A stretch of DNA of 64,000 bases from Nonlabens marinus S1-08 (GCF_000831385.1 NZ_AP014548.1:806001-870000); one strand, 5' to 3'; positions 26,644 through 35,433 are shown, numbered from the stretch's first letter. Notes: generated from the sequence alone by a model not told the origin. Made by a program: numbers and translations.

Positions 26644-27252
26644 ATGCATAAAAAATTAAACGATTATATAGACGCTCTAGACGTTTCTCAAGTAACCGAA
26701 TCTAGGAAGCAGGTTTTAAAAGTCCTGACTGATTTTATTCAATCTAAAGTAGGAGCAGAACAACCCATTCACCTCAATTTTATTTGTACCCATAACTCCA
26801 GACGTAGTCATTTAGGCCAAGTCTGGTCAACGGCGATGGCCAGTTATTTCAACATTCCAGAGGTACTCACATATTCAGGAGGTACTGAAACCACTGCGGT
26901 TTTCCCGATGATCATTGATACTCTAGAATACCAAGGTTTTGAGGTAGAATCTCTGGACGATACAGATAACCCTATTTACAGCGTTGGTTATGCAGAAGAA
27001 GAAGCTTTGTACCTCTTTTCTAAAAAATACGATGATGAAAGCAATCCAGAAAGCGACTTTGCCGCCATCATGACCTGCTCTCAAGCTGATGAAAATTGTC
27101 CATTTATTGCTGGAGCTGAGAAACGCATTGCAATTACCTATGAAGATCCTAAAATCGCTGATGGTAGGGATGACCAACAAAAAGTCTATCTGGAACGCAG
27201 TGCCCAAATCGCAACTGAAATGAAGTATGTGTTCTCAAAAGTAACTGTCTAA
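26644..27252 (+). CDS. Arsenate reductase-like low-molecular-weight phosphatase-fold protein
   Basis: A 202-aa protein with the LMW-phosphatase/ArsC P-loop [12 protein letters not shown] (CX5R, Cys48 to Arg54) in a Bacteroidota variant. In this context it probably reduces arsenate to arsenite. The start [13 protein letters not shown] is chosen; the frame is open upstream to 26533 but that overlaps the DUF6428 gene by 100 bp. The stop TAA overlaps the start of the acr3 gene by 1 bp, so the genes are coupled. Confidence 0.85.
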   Translation: MHKKLNDYIDALDVSQVTESRKQVLKVLTDFIQSKVGAEQPIHLNFICTHNSRRSHLGQVWSTAMASYFNIPEVLTYSGGTETTAVFPMIIDTLEYQGFEVESLDDTDNPIYSVGYAEEEALYLFSKKYDDESNPESDFAAIMTCSQADENCPFIAGAEKRIAITYEDPKIADGRDDQQKVYLERSAQIATEMKYVFSKVTV

Positions 27253-28298
27253 TGGCTATCAAAAAACTTGGCTTTCTCAACCAATACTTGACGCTTTGGA
27301 TTTTTATAGCGATGGCATTGGGAGTCGCTATAGGTTATTTTAATCCTAACATAGGAACCACTATCAATAGTATGAGTAGCGGTTCTACAAACATTCCTAT
27401 AGCAATTGGATTGATTCTTATGATGTACCCGCCTCTCGCCAAAGCAGATTACAAACTCCTCCCTAAGGTTTTTAAAAACACCAAGGTTCTAAGTATTTCC
27501 CTATTACTCAATTGGGTCATTGGACCTGTCCTGATGTTTGCGCTGGCCTTGATTTTCCTTCAAGATCATCCAGAATATATGGTAGGACTGATTCTCATAG
27601 GTCTTGCTCGTTGTATTGCCATGGTTCTGGTATGGAACGATCTCGCTGATGGCTCTCCTGAATACGGTGCTGGACTCGTAGCCCTCAACAGTGTCTTTCA
27701 AGTTTTTGCCTATTCCTTCTACGCCTGGCTATTCATAACAGTATTGCCTCCCTACTTTGGGTTTGACGGTGCTATTGTTGATATTTCAATCAGTACCATT
27801 GCTGAAAGTGTCGCTATTTATTTAGGTATCCCGTTTATCATGGGGATTATGAGTCGTTACTTTCTAGTGAAGTCCCAAGGGAAAAACTGGTATGAAAATG
27901 TTTTCTTACCCGCTATTTCTCCCATCACATTAGTGGCGTTGTTATTAACGATTGTGTTGATGTTTTCTTTGAAAGGGGAACTCATAGTAGAGATCCCACA
28001 AGATGTTTTATTGATTGCGATACCATTATTGATCTACTTTTTTGTGATGTTTTTAATTGGTTTCTTCATCAGCAAGGCGCGCGGAGCCAGTTATAGCGAG
28101 AATGCTGCTATTGCCTTTACAGCTGCTGGGAATAATTTTGAATTGGCTATCGCGGTCGCAATTGCGGTATTCGGTCTCAATTCTGGTCAAGCGTTTACAG
28201 GAGTGATAGGACCATTAGTAGAAGTTCCAGCGCTGATTTTATTGGTGAGAGTTTCTTTTTGGCTTAAAAAAAGATACTATCCAGCTGCAAACACTTAA
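27252..28298 (+). CDS. acr3: Arsenite efflux permease, ACR3 family
   Basis: An inner-membrane carrier of 348 aa with 10 predicted helices that exports arsenite. The family Cys lies in [14 protein letters not shown], and [11 protein letters not shown] contains the conserved Glu near the end. It begins 1 bp inside the preceding stop. It completes the operon arsR-DUF6428-arsC-like-acr3, a self-contained arsenic resistance unit under the candidate operator at 25799-25824. Confidence 0.93.
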   Translation: MAIKKLGFLNQYLTLWIFIAMALGVAIGYFNPNIGTTINSMSSGSTNIPIAIGLILMMYPPLAKADYKLLPKVFKNTKVLSISLLLNWVIGPVLMFALALIFLQDHPEYMVGLILIGLARCIAMVLVWNDLADGSPEYGAGLVALNSVFQVFAYSFYAWLFITVLPPYFGFDGAIVDISISTIAESVAIYLGIPFIMGIMSRYFLVKSQGKNWYENVFLPAISPITLVALLLTIVLMFSLKGELIVEIPQDVLLIAIPLLIYFFVMFLIGFFISKARGASYSENAAIAFTAAGNNFELAIAVAIAVFGLNSGQAFTGVIGPLVEVPALILLVRVSFWLKKRYYPAANT

Positions 28299-28424
28299 AT
28301 TTTTCAGGAGCCAAATTCAATTACCTTCGAGTCTTGTTTACCTTCGATCAGCATAATAGTACGTACGTTATAGCTTTTGAAATAAACAAGACTTTTGTGT
28401 CTGATTGTCTTCTGGCAATTAATG

Positions 28425-28868
28425 CTAGCGGCACTCAGCAATCATTTCCATGTGGGGAATTCCGTCTTCTAGGTATTCTTTTCCGGTTTCTACAAAGCCC
28501 AAGTCATTGTAGAATTTCTTGAGGTAACATTGTGCAGATATTTTTATGGGTCGTTTCGCTTTCGCGAAAGCGAACTTCATACTAGCTTCCATAATCTGTT
28601 TGCCGTAGTCCTTTCTACGTGATTTTGGACTTACTACAACGCGACCTATACTGGACATATCAAAATAATCTCCAGCTTTAAACACACGGGTATATGCGGC
28701 AAGATGATCGCCTTCATAACCTAAAACATGCATTGCTTTTTGATCTTTTCCATCAATATCCTGATATACACAATCTTGTTCCACAACGAAAACTTCACTG
28801 CGCAACTGGAGTAGAAAATACAATTGAGAAGTGGTAAGCTCGTCAAATTTTTTAAGAATTATATCCAT
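28425..28868 (-). CDS. GNAT-family N-acetyltransferase (ElaA type)
   Basis: A 147-aa acetyltransferase. It begins with the ElaA-like QLYFLLQLRSEVFVVEQDCVYQDIDGKD and has the acetyl-CoA segment IGRVVVSPKSRRKDYGKQIMEASM followed by ISAQCYLKKFYNDLGF. The substrate is unknown. A palindrome copy encodes FAFAKAKRP (28557-28572) between the CoA loop and the ISAQ strand. It is downstream of the rpiB group, starting 4 bp after the 86-aa gene. Confidence 0.88.
   Translation of the reverse strand: MDIILKKFDELTTSQLYFLLQLRSEVFVVEQDCVYQDIDGKDQKAMHVLGYEGDHLAAYTRVFKAGDYFDMSSIGRVVVSPKSRRKDYGKQIMEASMKFAFAKAKRPIKISAQCYLKKFYNDLGFVETGKEYLEDGIPHMEMIAECR
28557..28572. repeat. Dispersed palindrome, exact copy, in GNAT gene (AFAKA frame)
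   Basis: The exact core reads AFAKA on the minus-strand gene, in the helix after the acetyl-CoA loop. Confidence 0.95.
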
Positions 28869-28871
28869 AGA

Positions 28872-29132
28872 TTAGAAGCGTTTTGGAACGTTTTTAGGCT
28901 GTGGTGGTTTGATGCCTATACGTATATCAGTGATGATTTTCTCTAGCATATTACCAAAATCTTCTTCTCCCTTGGCCATCAATTCTTGACGCACACGATC
29001 TAGATCTTCTAGAGTTTCTTCTTTCTCATCCTCATCATACAACTCCAACTCCCGCCAGATTTCCATGAGTTTTTTCTCAGGATGCACTGCAGTACGCAGC
29101 TGGTGAATGATAATAGAAGCTTCTTTTTTCAT
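28872..29132 (-). CDS. Conserved hypothetical protein, 86 aa
   Basis: An 86-aa soluble, highly charged helical protein (PEKKLMEIWRELELYDEDEKEETLEDLDRVRQELMAKGEED…) with a proline/basic end PPQPKNVPKRF. There is no signal or membrane segment and no recognised motif. It lies 3 bp before the GNAT gene and after a 91-aa hypothetical, so a four-gene unit from rpiB is likely. Function unknown. Confidence 0.75.
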   Translation of the reverse strand: MKKEASIIIHQLRTAVHPEKKLMEIWRELELYDEDEKEETLEDLDRVRQELMAKGEEDFGNMLEKIITDIRIGIKPPQPKNVPKRF

Positions 29133-29167
29133 AATAGTTCTTATCGAGAATCAGTCGGTAGTGGGTG

Positions 29168-29443
29168 TTACCGCTTACGATACTCTAGGGATTTCAAATT
29201 GTCCTGTAAAAGGGTTTCCTTTTCACTCTTATAGCAAGTTAACCTAGTAACGACTCCGTCAAGCTGAGTCAAACTCAAATTTTTATACGCTGGCGACTTT
29301 ATTTTCTTATTCCATTTGTCACCCACAATGGTATCTAGAGAAATCCTCCAATAACAATGGTTATCAAATGATAATTTGGGGTAGATTTTTGGAAGCTCAT
29401 TACCTAATTCAAAGTAACGACGTTCTAAATCATCCCGTTCCAC
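29168..29443 (-). CDS. Conserved hypothetical protein, 91 aa (GTG start)
   Basis: A 91-aa protein that begins with GTG directly after the rpiB stop (3 bp apart). It has a FDNHCYWRISLDTIVGDKWNKKIKSPAYKNLS core with Cys/His/Trp and a C-terminal coiled region ending SLEYRKR. This type of small protein recurs in Bacteroidota without known function. No better start exists in frame upstream. Confidence 0.7.
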   Translation of the reverse strand: MERDDLERRYFELGNELPKIYPKLSFDNHCYWRISLDTIVGDKWNKKIKSPAYKNLSLTQLDGVVTRLTCYKSEKETLLQDNLKSLEYRKR

Positions 29444-29446
29444 AGG

Positions 29447-29878
29447 TTATGAACAGCTTATTTTTTTCACTCGTCCCTCATGTCTACCGCCTTCAAATGG
29501 AGTTTGAATGAAAGTTTCTACCATAGCCACTGCCTGCGGTATAGATGTGAATCGTGCAGGTATACATAGAATGTTAGCATCATTATGTTGACGCGCTAGT
29601 CCTGCAATTTCTTTAGTCCAGCAAACTGCACCGCGTACCTGTTCGTACTTATTAACAGTCATGGAAACACCTTGTGCACTGCCGCAAATAACTATAGCTA
29701 GGTCTGCTTTGCCTTTCACTATATCTTGCGCTACAGGATGTGCGAAATCTGGATAATCCACACTGTTTTCTGTATCTGTACCGTGATTAGTGATTTGGTG
29801 TCCTTGATCTTCTAAAAATTTGACAATAGCAAACTTATAATCTGGACCTGCGTGATCATTACCTATAGATATGTTCAT
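29447..29878 (-). CDS. rpiB: Ribose-5-phosphate isomerase B
   Basis: RpiB interconverts ribose-5-phosphate and ribulose-5-phosphate in the pentose phosphate pathway. The 143-aa protein has MNISIGNDHAGPDYK, the active-site Cys segment IVICGSAQGVSMTVNKY and DANILCIPARF, all family hallmarks. It is the first gene of the group reading to the GNAT gene and has its own -7 box (29896-29903). Identity is certain. Confidence 0.95.
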   Translation of the reverse strand: MNISIGNDHAGPDYKFAIVKFLEDQGHQITNHGTDTENSVDYPDFAHPVAQDIVKGKADLAIVICGSAQGVSMTVNKYEQVRGAVCWTKEIAGLARQHNDANILCIPARFTSIPQAVAMVETFIQTPFEGGRHEGRVKKISCS

Positions 29879-29895
29879 TTCTCTGGTTTTGTTTA

Positions 29896-29903
29896 CAAAA
29901 ATA
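29896..29903 (-). promoter_or_regulatory. Candidate -7 promoter box of rpiB
   Basis: TATTTTTG on the minus strand, 17 nt before the rpiB start. Confidence 0.55.
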
Positions 29904-30398
29904 CACTTAGTAAAGCGATCCTCTAGTTATTAACAACATCACTTTTTGAAGTTAGGATAAGCGTGTTATAGTTTGTTAAGAACATCTTAAAGAAAGTTCT
30001 AGGAATATTCGATTTAAAAAGCATATGGAAATTAAGAACTAAAGAACCTAAATATAACTCAGCGATTTTCTAGCGAGTTTTCAGAAGCCAAGTGACAGTA
30101 ATTAACAATGAAATTGATACCCACTTTTAAACATTATCCTGTGAAGACTGTTTATTGACAATTGTGTCTAGAATATCTTAAGTATTTATAAATGAATATT
30201 CTAAGTATAATATAAGATGTGTATAACCTATAATAAGTTGAGATAAGTGACAATAACTAACTCTGGTTTGTTTTAATATACCGCTATGCACACTACATCA
30301 TCATCATCATTATTTTTTTAATTAATTAGAAAAAGAACATATGATATATATAACTGTTGATAACAGAAATAAAATTTAAAAGATTCGAATAGAAAAAT
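29904..30398. other. AT-rich non-coding stretch upstream of rpiB
   Basis: About 500 bp of very AT-rich DNA. It holds a perfect DnaA-box-like TGTGTATAA (30218-30226), a weaker TGTTGATAA (about 30356), and a short CAT triplet run (about 30297-30312) followed by T and A runs. I see no convincing gene and too few DnaA boxes for an origin. Confidence 0.4.
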
Positions 30399-30399
30399 C

Positions 30400-30417
30400 A
30401 TCCAGTGTTTGCTGGAT
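30400..30417 (-). terminator. Candidate terminator of the small membrane protein gene
   Basis: ATCCAG/CTGGAT with a 6-nt loop is followed on the minus strand by GATTTTT. It lies 30 bp after the stop of the candidate 36-aa gene. Confidence 0.55.
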
Positions 30418-30446
30418 AAAGCTAAGCTTTAAAAAAGATAGGATTA

Positions 30447-30557
30447 TTAAAGGAGTCTAAGGCTCCAATAGTAGAAAGCGCATACACCTAAGAGAAGTAT
30501 CCCCACAAAACATAGTATCACTACATTCGAGACGGTAAAAGGATTTTTGACTCTCAT
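30447..30557 (-). CDS. Candidate 36-aa small membrane protein
   Basis: A short frame coding MRVKNPFTVSN followed by one hydrophobic helix (VVILCFVGILLLGVCAFYYW) and SLRLL. Four signals agree: a TATATTTG -7 box (30593-30600), an AAAGGA ribosome-binding-like site about 15 nt before the ATG, a basic N-terminus before a single membrane helix, and a hairpin with T-run after the stop. It lies alone in the gap between rpiB and rnr. No homolog is recognised, so this is a prediction. Confidence 0.5.
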   Translation of the reverse strand: MRVKNPFTVSNVVILCFVGILLLGVCAFYYWSLRLL

Positions 30558-30592
30558 AAGTTCTATGACTTCCTTTATAAGGAAAGGTTTAA

Positions 30593-30600
30593 CAAATATA
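30593..30600 (-). promoter_or_regulatory. Candidate -7 promoter box of the 36-aa gene
   Basis: TATATTTG on the minus strand, 35 nt before the ATG at 30557. Confidence 0.5.
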
Positions 30601-30710
30601 TTGAATTTTCTAAATGAATTGTTAATTTAAGGTAAAGCCTATATCATTTAAAAGGGCTTTAAGAACTTGTTGCAACTGTGGCAATTTGAATATGTTAACT
30701 TTACTGCCGT

Positions 30711-32912
30711 ATGAATAACAAGAAGAACAAAGAGGGTAAGACGAAGCATCAAAACCTTACTCAAGCCATTATCAACGTTTTTAAGGCAGAACAAGACACC
30801 GCTCTCAACTATAAACAGATATGTGCCAAGCTAAATATAAGAGATACCAGTGGTCGCAATCAAGTGATTAAAAAACTACACCAACTCAAGGCTAAGGCTA
30901 AAATTGAAGAGGTCGATCGCGGTAAATTCAAGTTGATTAAAGCTATTGATCACTATACAGGTAAGATCGATATCAGTTCTAGAGGTACAGGCTACGTGAT
31001 TACTAATGAGCTCCAAGAAGATATTATGGTGCCTCGCAAATCCTTAGGTCAAGCGCTTAATGGTGATGAAGTAGAGGTGTATGTATACCATCGCCGTCGC
31101 GGACAGCAGCCAGAAGGTGAGATTACTAAAGTGATCAAGCGCAACAAGACAGAGTTTGTAGGAACCATTCAAGTTCATGAGAAATTTGCCTTTGTAAACG
31201 TCACAGATCATAAAGTACAGACTGATTTTTTCATTCCTAGAAAAATGATCAATGGAGCTAAAGATGGTCAAGTTGTGCTCGTTGAATTTATTGATTGGAA
31301 TGACAAGCAAGATTCTCCAACGGGTTCGATTAAGGCAATCTTGGGTGAACCAGGCGAGCACGACACTGAAATCCATGCCATTCTTGCTCAATATGGTTTA
31401 CCATATGAATTTCCAGCAGCAGTAGAAAAACATGCAGAAAGTCTAGATACAAGTATCACAGATAAAGACATCTCTTCCAGGCGCGACATGCGTGATACAC
31501 TTACGTATACCATTGACCCTGCAGATGCTAAGGATTTTGATGATGCCTTATCCTTCAAAAAGTTAGAAAACGGGAAATATGAAATAGGAATTCATATTGC
31601 AGACGTTTCGCATTACGTCAAACCTAATACTGTTTTAGAAAGCGAGGCTTACGAGCGGGCAACTTCCGTTTATTTGGTGGATCGCGTGGTGCCTATGCTG
31701 CCAGAGGTACTTTCAAATGGAGTGTGTTCTTTGAATCCGCATGAGGATAAGTTGACATTTTCAGCAATTTTTGAGATGGATGCTTCAGGAAAAGTGTACA
31801 AAGAATGGTTCGGTCGTACGATTATTCATTCTGATCAGCGATTTGCTTATGAAGAAGCGCAACACATCATTGAAACTGGTGAAGGTGTGATACCTGAGGA
31901 TATTTCGCTTTCGCGAAAGCGAACCACCATCAATCCTGAAATAGTTGAAGCGACCTTGACTTTAGATAAGATTGCAAAAAAAATGCGTGCCGATCGTATG
32001 AAAGCGGGTGCGTTGAGTTTTGATAAAACGGAAGTCAAATTTGACCTGAATGAAGACAGTGAGCCGGTAGGTGTATTCTTTAAAACTTCAAAAGATGCCA
32101 ACAAACTCATTGAAGAATTTATGTTGCTGGCAAACCGTAAAGTAGCCGCCTTTATAGGAAAACGCAATCCTAAACAAACTTTTGTCTACCGTATCCATGC
32201 GGAACCTAATGATGAAAAACTAACAGCACTTGCTCAATTTGTTACGAGATTTGGTCGTCGTTTAGACCTACGTGATCGCAATACCATCACTCAATCTTTG
32301 AATAAATTATTAGAAGATGTCAAAGGCTCTAAGGAGCAAAATATGATTGATACTCTTGCAATTAGAACCATGTCTAAAGCGGAATATTCTACTGAAAACA
32401 TAGGTCATTACGGTCTTGCTTTTGATTATTATTCCCACTTTACGAGTCCTATACGACGTTATCCAGATGTCATGGTTCATCGTTTGTTGCAGCATTATCT
32501 TGATGGAGGAAAATCTGTAAACGAAGAAGAATACATGGAAAAATGTGTACACTCGACAGATATGGAAATTCTTGCTACAAGAGCAGAGCGGGATTCTATC
32601 AAATATATGCAGGTTAAATACATGAAAGACCATGCAGATGAACAGTTCCTTGGTGTAATATCAGGAGCTACAGATTGGGGTATTTATGTAGAAATCATCG
32701 CAAACAAGTGTGAAGGAATGATACGTTTAGGTGATCTAGATGATGATTCTTACGAGTATGTAGAGGAAGAATTTGCCGTGGTGGGCCGTAAAACGAAAAA
32801 CACGTATCGCTTAGGAGATGAGGTATACGTCAAAGTAAAAAATGCAGATTTAGTGAAAAAACATCTGGATTTCTGGATGGTGGGAGCTAAAGAAAAAGTA
32901 GAAAATAGCTAG
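30711..32912 (+). CDS. rnr: Ribonuclease R
   Basis: RNase R is a 3'-5' exoribonuclease that degrades structured RNA. The 733-aa protein has an N-terminal helix-turn-helix, two cold-shock domains, the RNB catalytic core with the Asp cluster DPADAKDFDDALSF, and a C-terminal S1 domain (EQFLGVISGATDWGIYVEI). A palindrome copy encodes ISLSRKRTT (about 397-405) in the RNB domain, in an apparent surface loop. It is followed by a mini-gene that begins 8 bp downstream. Identity is certain. Confidence 0.95.
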   Translation: MNNKKNKEGKTKHQNLTQAIINVFKAEQDTALNYKQICAKLNIRDTSGRNQVIKKLHQLKAKAKIEEVDRGKFKLIKAIDHYTGKIDISSRGTGYVITNELQEDIMVPRKSLGQALNGDEVEVYVYHRRRGQQPEGEITKVIKRNKTEFVGTIQVHEKFAFVNVTDHKVQTDFFIPRKMINGAKDGQVVLVEFIDWNDKQDSPTGSIKAILGEPGEHDTEIHAILAQYGLPYEFPAAVEKHAESLDTSITDKDISSRRDMRDTLTYTIDPADAKDFDDALSFKKLENGKYEIGIHIADVSHYVKPNTVLESEAYERATSVYLVDRVVPMLPEVLSNGVCSLNPHEDKLTFSAIFEMDASGKVYKEWFGRTIIHSDQRFAYEEAQHIIETGEGVIPEDISLSRKRTTINPEIVEATLTLDKIAKKMRADRMKAGALSFDKTEVKFDLNEDSEPVGVFFKTSKDANKLIEEFMLLANRKVAAFIGKRNPKQTFVYRIHAEPNDEKLTALAQFVTRFGRRLDLRDRNTITQSLNKLLEDVKGSKEQNMIDTLAIRTMSKAEYSTENIGHYGLAFDYYSHFTSPIRRYPDVMVHRLLQHYLDGGKSVNEEEYMEKCVHSTDMEILATRAERDSIKYMQVKYMKDHADEQFLGVISGATDWGIYVEIIANKCEGMIRLGDLDDDSYEYVEEEFAVVGRKTKNTYRLGDEVYVKVKNADLVKKHLDFWMVGAKEKVENS
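31906..31921. repeat. Dispersed palindrome, exact copy, in rnr (LSRKR frame)
   Basis: The exact core reads SLSRKR in the RNB domain of RNase R. Confidence 0.95.
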
Positions 32913-32919
32913 ATAATTT

Positions 32920-33087
32920 TTGAAAACGAAAGTTTGCAACACCTGTCAGCAGGAGCATACCACGCTTTATAGAATTCAAATAATAAAGGGTGGTGAGTGG
33001 ATATTTTGCTGTAAAAACTGTACTGAGCTGCATCAAAAGTTACCAGATTATCGCTACGGTGGTAGCTGGAAAGGGTCTAGGCATTGA
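32920..33087 (+). CDS. Small zinc-finger protein, TTG start, 55 aa
   Basis: A 55-aa frame directly after rnr, beginning with TTG: KTKVCNTCQQEHTTLYRI…WIFCCKNCTELHQK…YRYGGSWKGSRH. Two CxxC pairs (CNTC, CKNC) make a zinc-ribbon, and the ending YRYGGSWKG is typical of small flavobacterial zinc-ribbon proteins. It is short and has no ATG. The stop nearly touches the next gene's ATG (33090), so a three-gene unit rnr-zinc ribbon-lipoprotein is likely. Function unknown; nucleic-acid binding is a guess. Confidence 0.7.
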   Translation: MKTKVCNTCQQEHTTLYRIQIIKGGEWIFCCKNCTELHQKLPDYRYGGSWKGSRH

Positions 33088-33089
33088 TT

Positions 33090-33527
33090 ATGAAATATAT
33101 TTTCTTTCTTTTATTGCTTTTGGTTTCCTGCAAACCTACATCATCAATCGATGAAGGTTCTTTAGATTGGATTTTAGGAGACTGGAAACGGGTAGATGAT
33201 AAAGTTGGTCAGCAAACTTTTGAAAATTGGCAGAAAAGTACGGACGACTCTTACCAGGGTTTTGGTTACACCTTGAAAGCTGGAGATACCGTTTTCAAGG
33301 AATACATGCGATTGTATAAGGATAGTACATGGATTCTAGAGGTAAGTGGAGTCAATGATTCATCTGTGTCATTTCAAATGACTGATATAACGCCTAACAG
33401 TTTTACAGTGGAGAACTCTCAACATGATTTTCCTACGAAGATCAAATACTGGATAAATGATGATTCTCTTAAGGCTTATGTTAGTAATGTTGAGATGCGA
33501 TTAGATTTCAGCTTTGTCAAGCAATAA
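33090..33527 (+). CDS. DUF6265-type lipoprotein
   Basis: A 145-aa exported protein. MKYIFFLLLLLVSC is a lipoprotein signal (cleavage before Cys14). The mature part begins DWILGDWKRVDD and contains EYMRLYKDSTWILEVSG and NSQHDFPTKIKYWI, the beta-rich pattern of the DUF6265 family. A TTG 6 bp upstream is in frame but not needed. Function unknown. Confidence 0.82.
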   Translation: MKYIFFLLLLLVSCKPTSSIDEGSLDWILGDWKRVDDKVGQQTFENWQKSTDDSYQGFGYTLKAGDTVFKEYMRLYKDSTWILEVSGVNDSSVSFQMTDITPNSFTVENSQHDFPTKIKYWINDDSLKAYVSNVEMRLDFSFVKQ

Positions 33528-33619
33528 TTCTAATTATACCTTGTTTTCCTATCGATTCTAAGAGTGTTACTGTAACAATCTGTTATAAAATGCATCCTTA
33601 GAAAAATAAACCCGTTCCC

Positions 33620-34291
33620 ATGAAACAAATTAGCCTTCTAGTAACACTTTTATTTGTATTAATGCTTTCTGCCCAGGAAGACAGAGAAGTTACCATTGAT
33701 AGATTCCATACCATAAAAACATTTGATTTAATCAAGGTTAAGATGATCAAGTCTGATGTCAATAAATTAGAAATTAAGGGTAGAGATAGTGATGAAGTGG
33801 AATATGTTTTCAAGGATGGTTTACTCAAACTGCGCATGGAAACAGATAAGATTTTTGATGGAGCCAGTACGTATATCACAGTCTATCATACAGATGTTAA
33901 AACCATTGATGCAAATGAAGGATCAGTCATTTATGCAGATGATGTTTCAGGACAAGACTCTATCGAATTCAGGGTACAAGAAGGAGCAAAAATCATTGCA
34001 GGACTTGATATGAATCGTGTAGAAGTACGTGCTGTTACTGGTGGTATTATAGAGTTAGCAGGTAAGGTTATTTATCAAGAAGTAACTGTAAATACTGGCG
34101 GTATTGTAGAAAACGGAGACTTAAGAAGTGAAAATACGGATGTGACTGTTCAGGCTGGAGGTGAAGTCGTAGTTTATGCGTCAAAATCTGTAGATGTCAC
34201 GGTACGTGCTGGTGGAGAAGTCCTTGTGTTAGGAAATCCTAAAAATATACAGAAGAAAACCACATTAGGTGGTGATATCACCATTCGCTAG
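33620..34291 (+). CDS. GIN-domain (DUF2807) auto-transporter-adhesin-like protein
   Basis: A 223-aa exported protein with a signal peptide (MKQISLLVTLLFVLMLSAQ). The mature part is a repetitive beta-helix rich in Val/Gly/Asp (FHTIKTFDLIKVKMIKSDVNKLEIKG…VTVQAGGEVVVYASKSVDVTVRAGGEVLVLG). This is the GIN/DUF2807 family common in Bacteroidota, with no established function. It may act at the cell surface. Confidence 0.85.
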   Translation: MKQISLLVTLLFVLMLSAQEDREVTIDRFHTIKTFDLIKVKMIKSDVNKLEIKGRDSDEVEYVFKDGLLKLRMETDKIFDGASTYITVYHTDVKTIDANEGSVIYADDVSGQDSIEFRVQEGAKIIAGLDMNRVEVRAVTGGIIELAGKVIYQEVTVNTGGIVENGDLRSENTDVTVQAGGEVVVYASKSVDVTVRAGGEVLVLGNPKNIQKKTTLGGDITIR

Positions 34292-34335
34292 TACGCGTTA
34301 CAGCTTACTTGTAAGAAAGTTTAGACGCTATTGCA

Positions 34336-34343
34336 TACCTTTG
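34336..34343 (+). promoter_or_regulatory. Candidate -7 promoter box of LysE-type gene
   Basis: TACCTTTG fits TAnnTTTG, 25 nt before the ATG at 34369. Confidence 0.55.
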
Positions 34344-34368
34344 GAATTCTAGCCCCATTGATTATTGC

Positions 34369-35262
34369 ATGGTAGAAGACATCATTAGCGCCATACCCTT
34401 AGGGTTTGTTATAGCATTCCTAATAGGTCCCGTATTTTTTGCTTTGTTGGAAACCAGTGCCATTAAAGGCTTCCGGGCAGCAATAGCATTTGATATGGGT
34501 GTTATCATCGCAGACGTTATCTTTTTAATGGTGGCGTATTTTATGACTTCCGCAATTTTAGTGAAGTTAAAAGATGATCCAGGACTTTTCATTTTTGGTG
34601 GAGGTATTCTAGCAGCTTATGGTGTTATCTCTTTCGTACAAACTCGTAAATCCTATCTCAAAGAAGTAGATCCTAACGTTTTAATTGTACAAAACAACAA
34701 CTACTTCAAGCTGTTCATTAAAGGTTTCTTACTCAATTTCATTAACGTTGGAGTTTTGGGTTTTTGGCTAGGATTGATCGTAGTTTTTAGCCCGCAGATG
34801 GAGAACAATGGAAACCGAATATTGATTTTCTTTTCCGCCACCTTACTGACCTATTTTATTGTAGATATTTTTAAAATTATTCTTGCAAAAAGCCTGAACA
34901 GATACCTAACTCCTAAACGTATTTTCTGGCTTAAGAGATTGATTGCAGTCATTATGATGGTGTGTGGTGGAGTACTTATTTTTAAAGGATTATTTCCTAA
35001 AACAACCGAACGTTTTGAGAATCGAATACACATCATGCCTGAGCTAGTCGACCCTAATGAACTAGAAGGAGTAGAGAAGATGATCATCGATGAGATGAAT
35101 AAGGACAATCAGTCAGATCAAGAGAGGCAGCCGAAGCCTGTCAAAAGGAGTGTTCCTAAAATAGTTCCTACAGACCAAGGGAATAAACCTGAAATTGATC
35201 TGGAAGAGGAAGACGAGATTCTAAAACTGATAGATACAACAAAACAAAATCCCTTGCCATAG
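34369..35262 (+). CDS. LysE/RhtB-family exporter
   Basis: A 297-aa inner-membrane protein with about 6 helices of the LysE type (AIPLGFVIAFLIGPVFFALLETSAIKGFRAAIAFDMGVIIAD…). Such proteins export amino acids or related solutes. It has an unusual long acidic/basic C-terminal tail (about 215-297: EGVEKMIIDEMNKDNQSDQERQPKPVKRS…DLEEEDEILKLID), which most LysE proteins lack. The hairpin terminator overlaps its last codons. Confidence 0.85.
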   Translation: MVEDIISAIPLGFVIAFLIGPVFFALLETSAIKGFRAAIAFDMGVIIADVIFLMVAYFMTSAILVKLKDDPGLFIFGGGILAAYGVISFVQTRKSYLKEVDPNVLIVQNNNYFKLFIKGFLLNFINVGVLGFWLGLIVVFSPQMENNGNRILIFFSATLLTYFIVDIFKIILAKSLNRYLTPKRIFWLKRLIAVIMMVCGGVLIFKGLFPKTTERFENRIHIMPELVDPNELEGVEKMIIDEMNKDNQSDQERQPKPVKRSVPKIVPTDQGNKPEIDLEEEDEILKLIDTTKQNPLP

Positions 35263-35276
35263 ACAAGGGATTTTTT
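35248..35276. terminator. Intrinsic terminator overlapping the LysE gene end
   Basis: AAATCCCTTG/CAAGGGATTT stem with T-run, overlapping the TAG at 35260-35262. It also lies just downstream of tRNA-Cys on the minus strand, so it can serve both. Confidence 0.82.
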
Positions 35277-35280
35277 AAAG

Positions 35281-35351
35281 AGGCGTCAAGCGGATTCGAA
35301 CCGCTGTACAAGGTTTTGCAGACCTTTGCCTAGCCACTCGGCCATGACGCC
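35281..35351 (-). tRNA. tRNA-Cys (anticodon GCA)
   Basis: Read on the minus strand: acceptor GGCGTCA/TGACGCC, anticodon loop CTGCAAA (GCA), T-arm GCGGT/…TTCGAATC, discriminator T, as in cysteine tRNAs. CCA is not encoded. The gene lies alone between convergent protein genes. Confidence 0.95.
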
Positions 35352-35433
35352 CTAATTATTAGGAATGCAAAAGTAGTAAATTATAAAGCTTTACCACGAT
35401 AGCAACCACTAGATATTTTTGATGCAAGAGTCT

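Noticed and set aside
29904..30710. AT-rich gap as the replication origin
   Set aside because: Only one perfect DnaA-box-like site (30218) and one weak one are visible, with no box cluster and no dnaA nearby. parS sites suggest the origin is near, but not that it is here.
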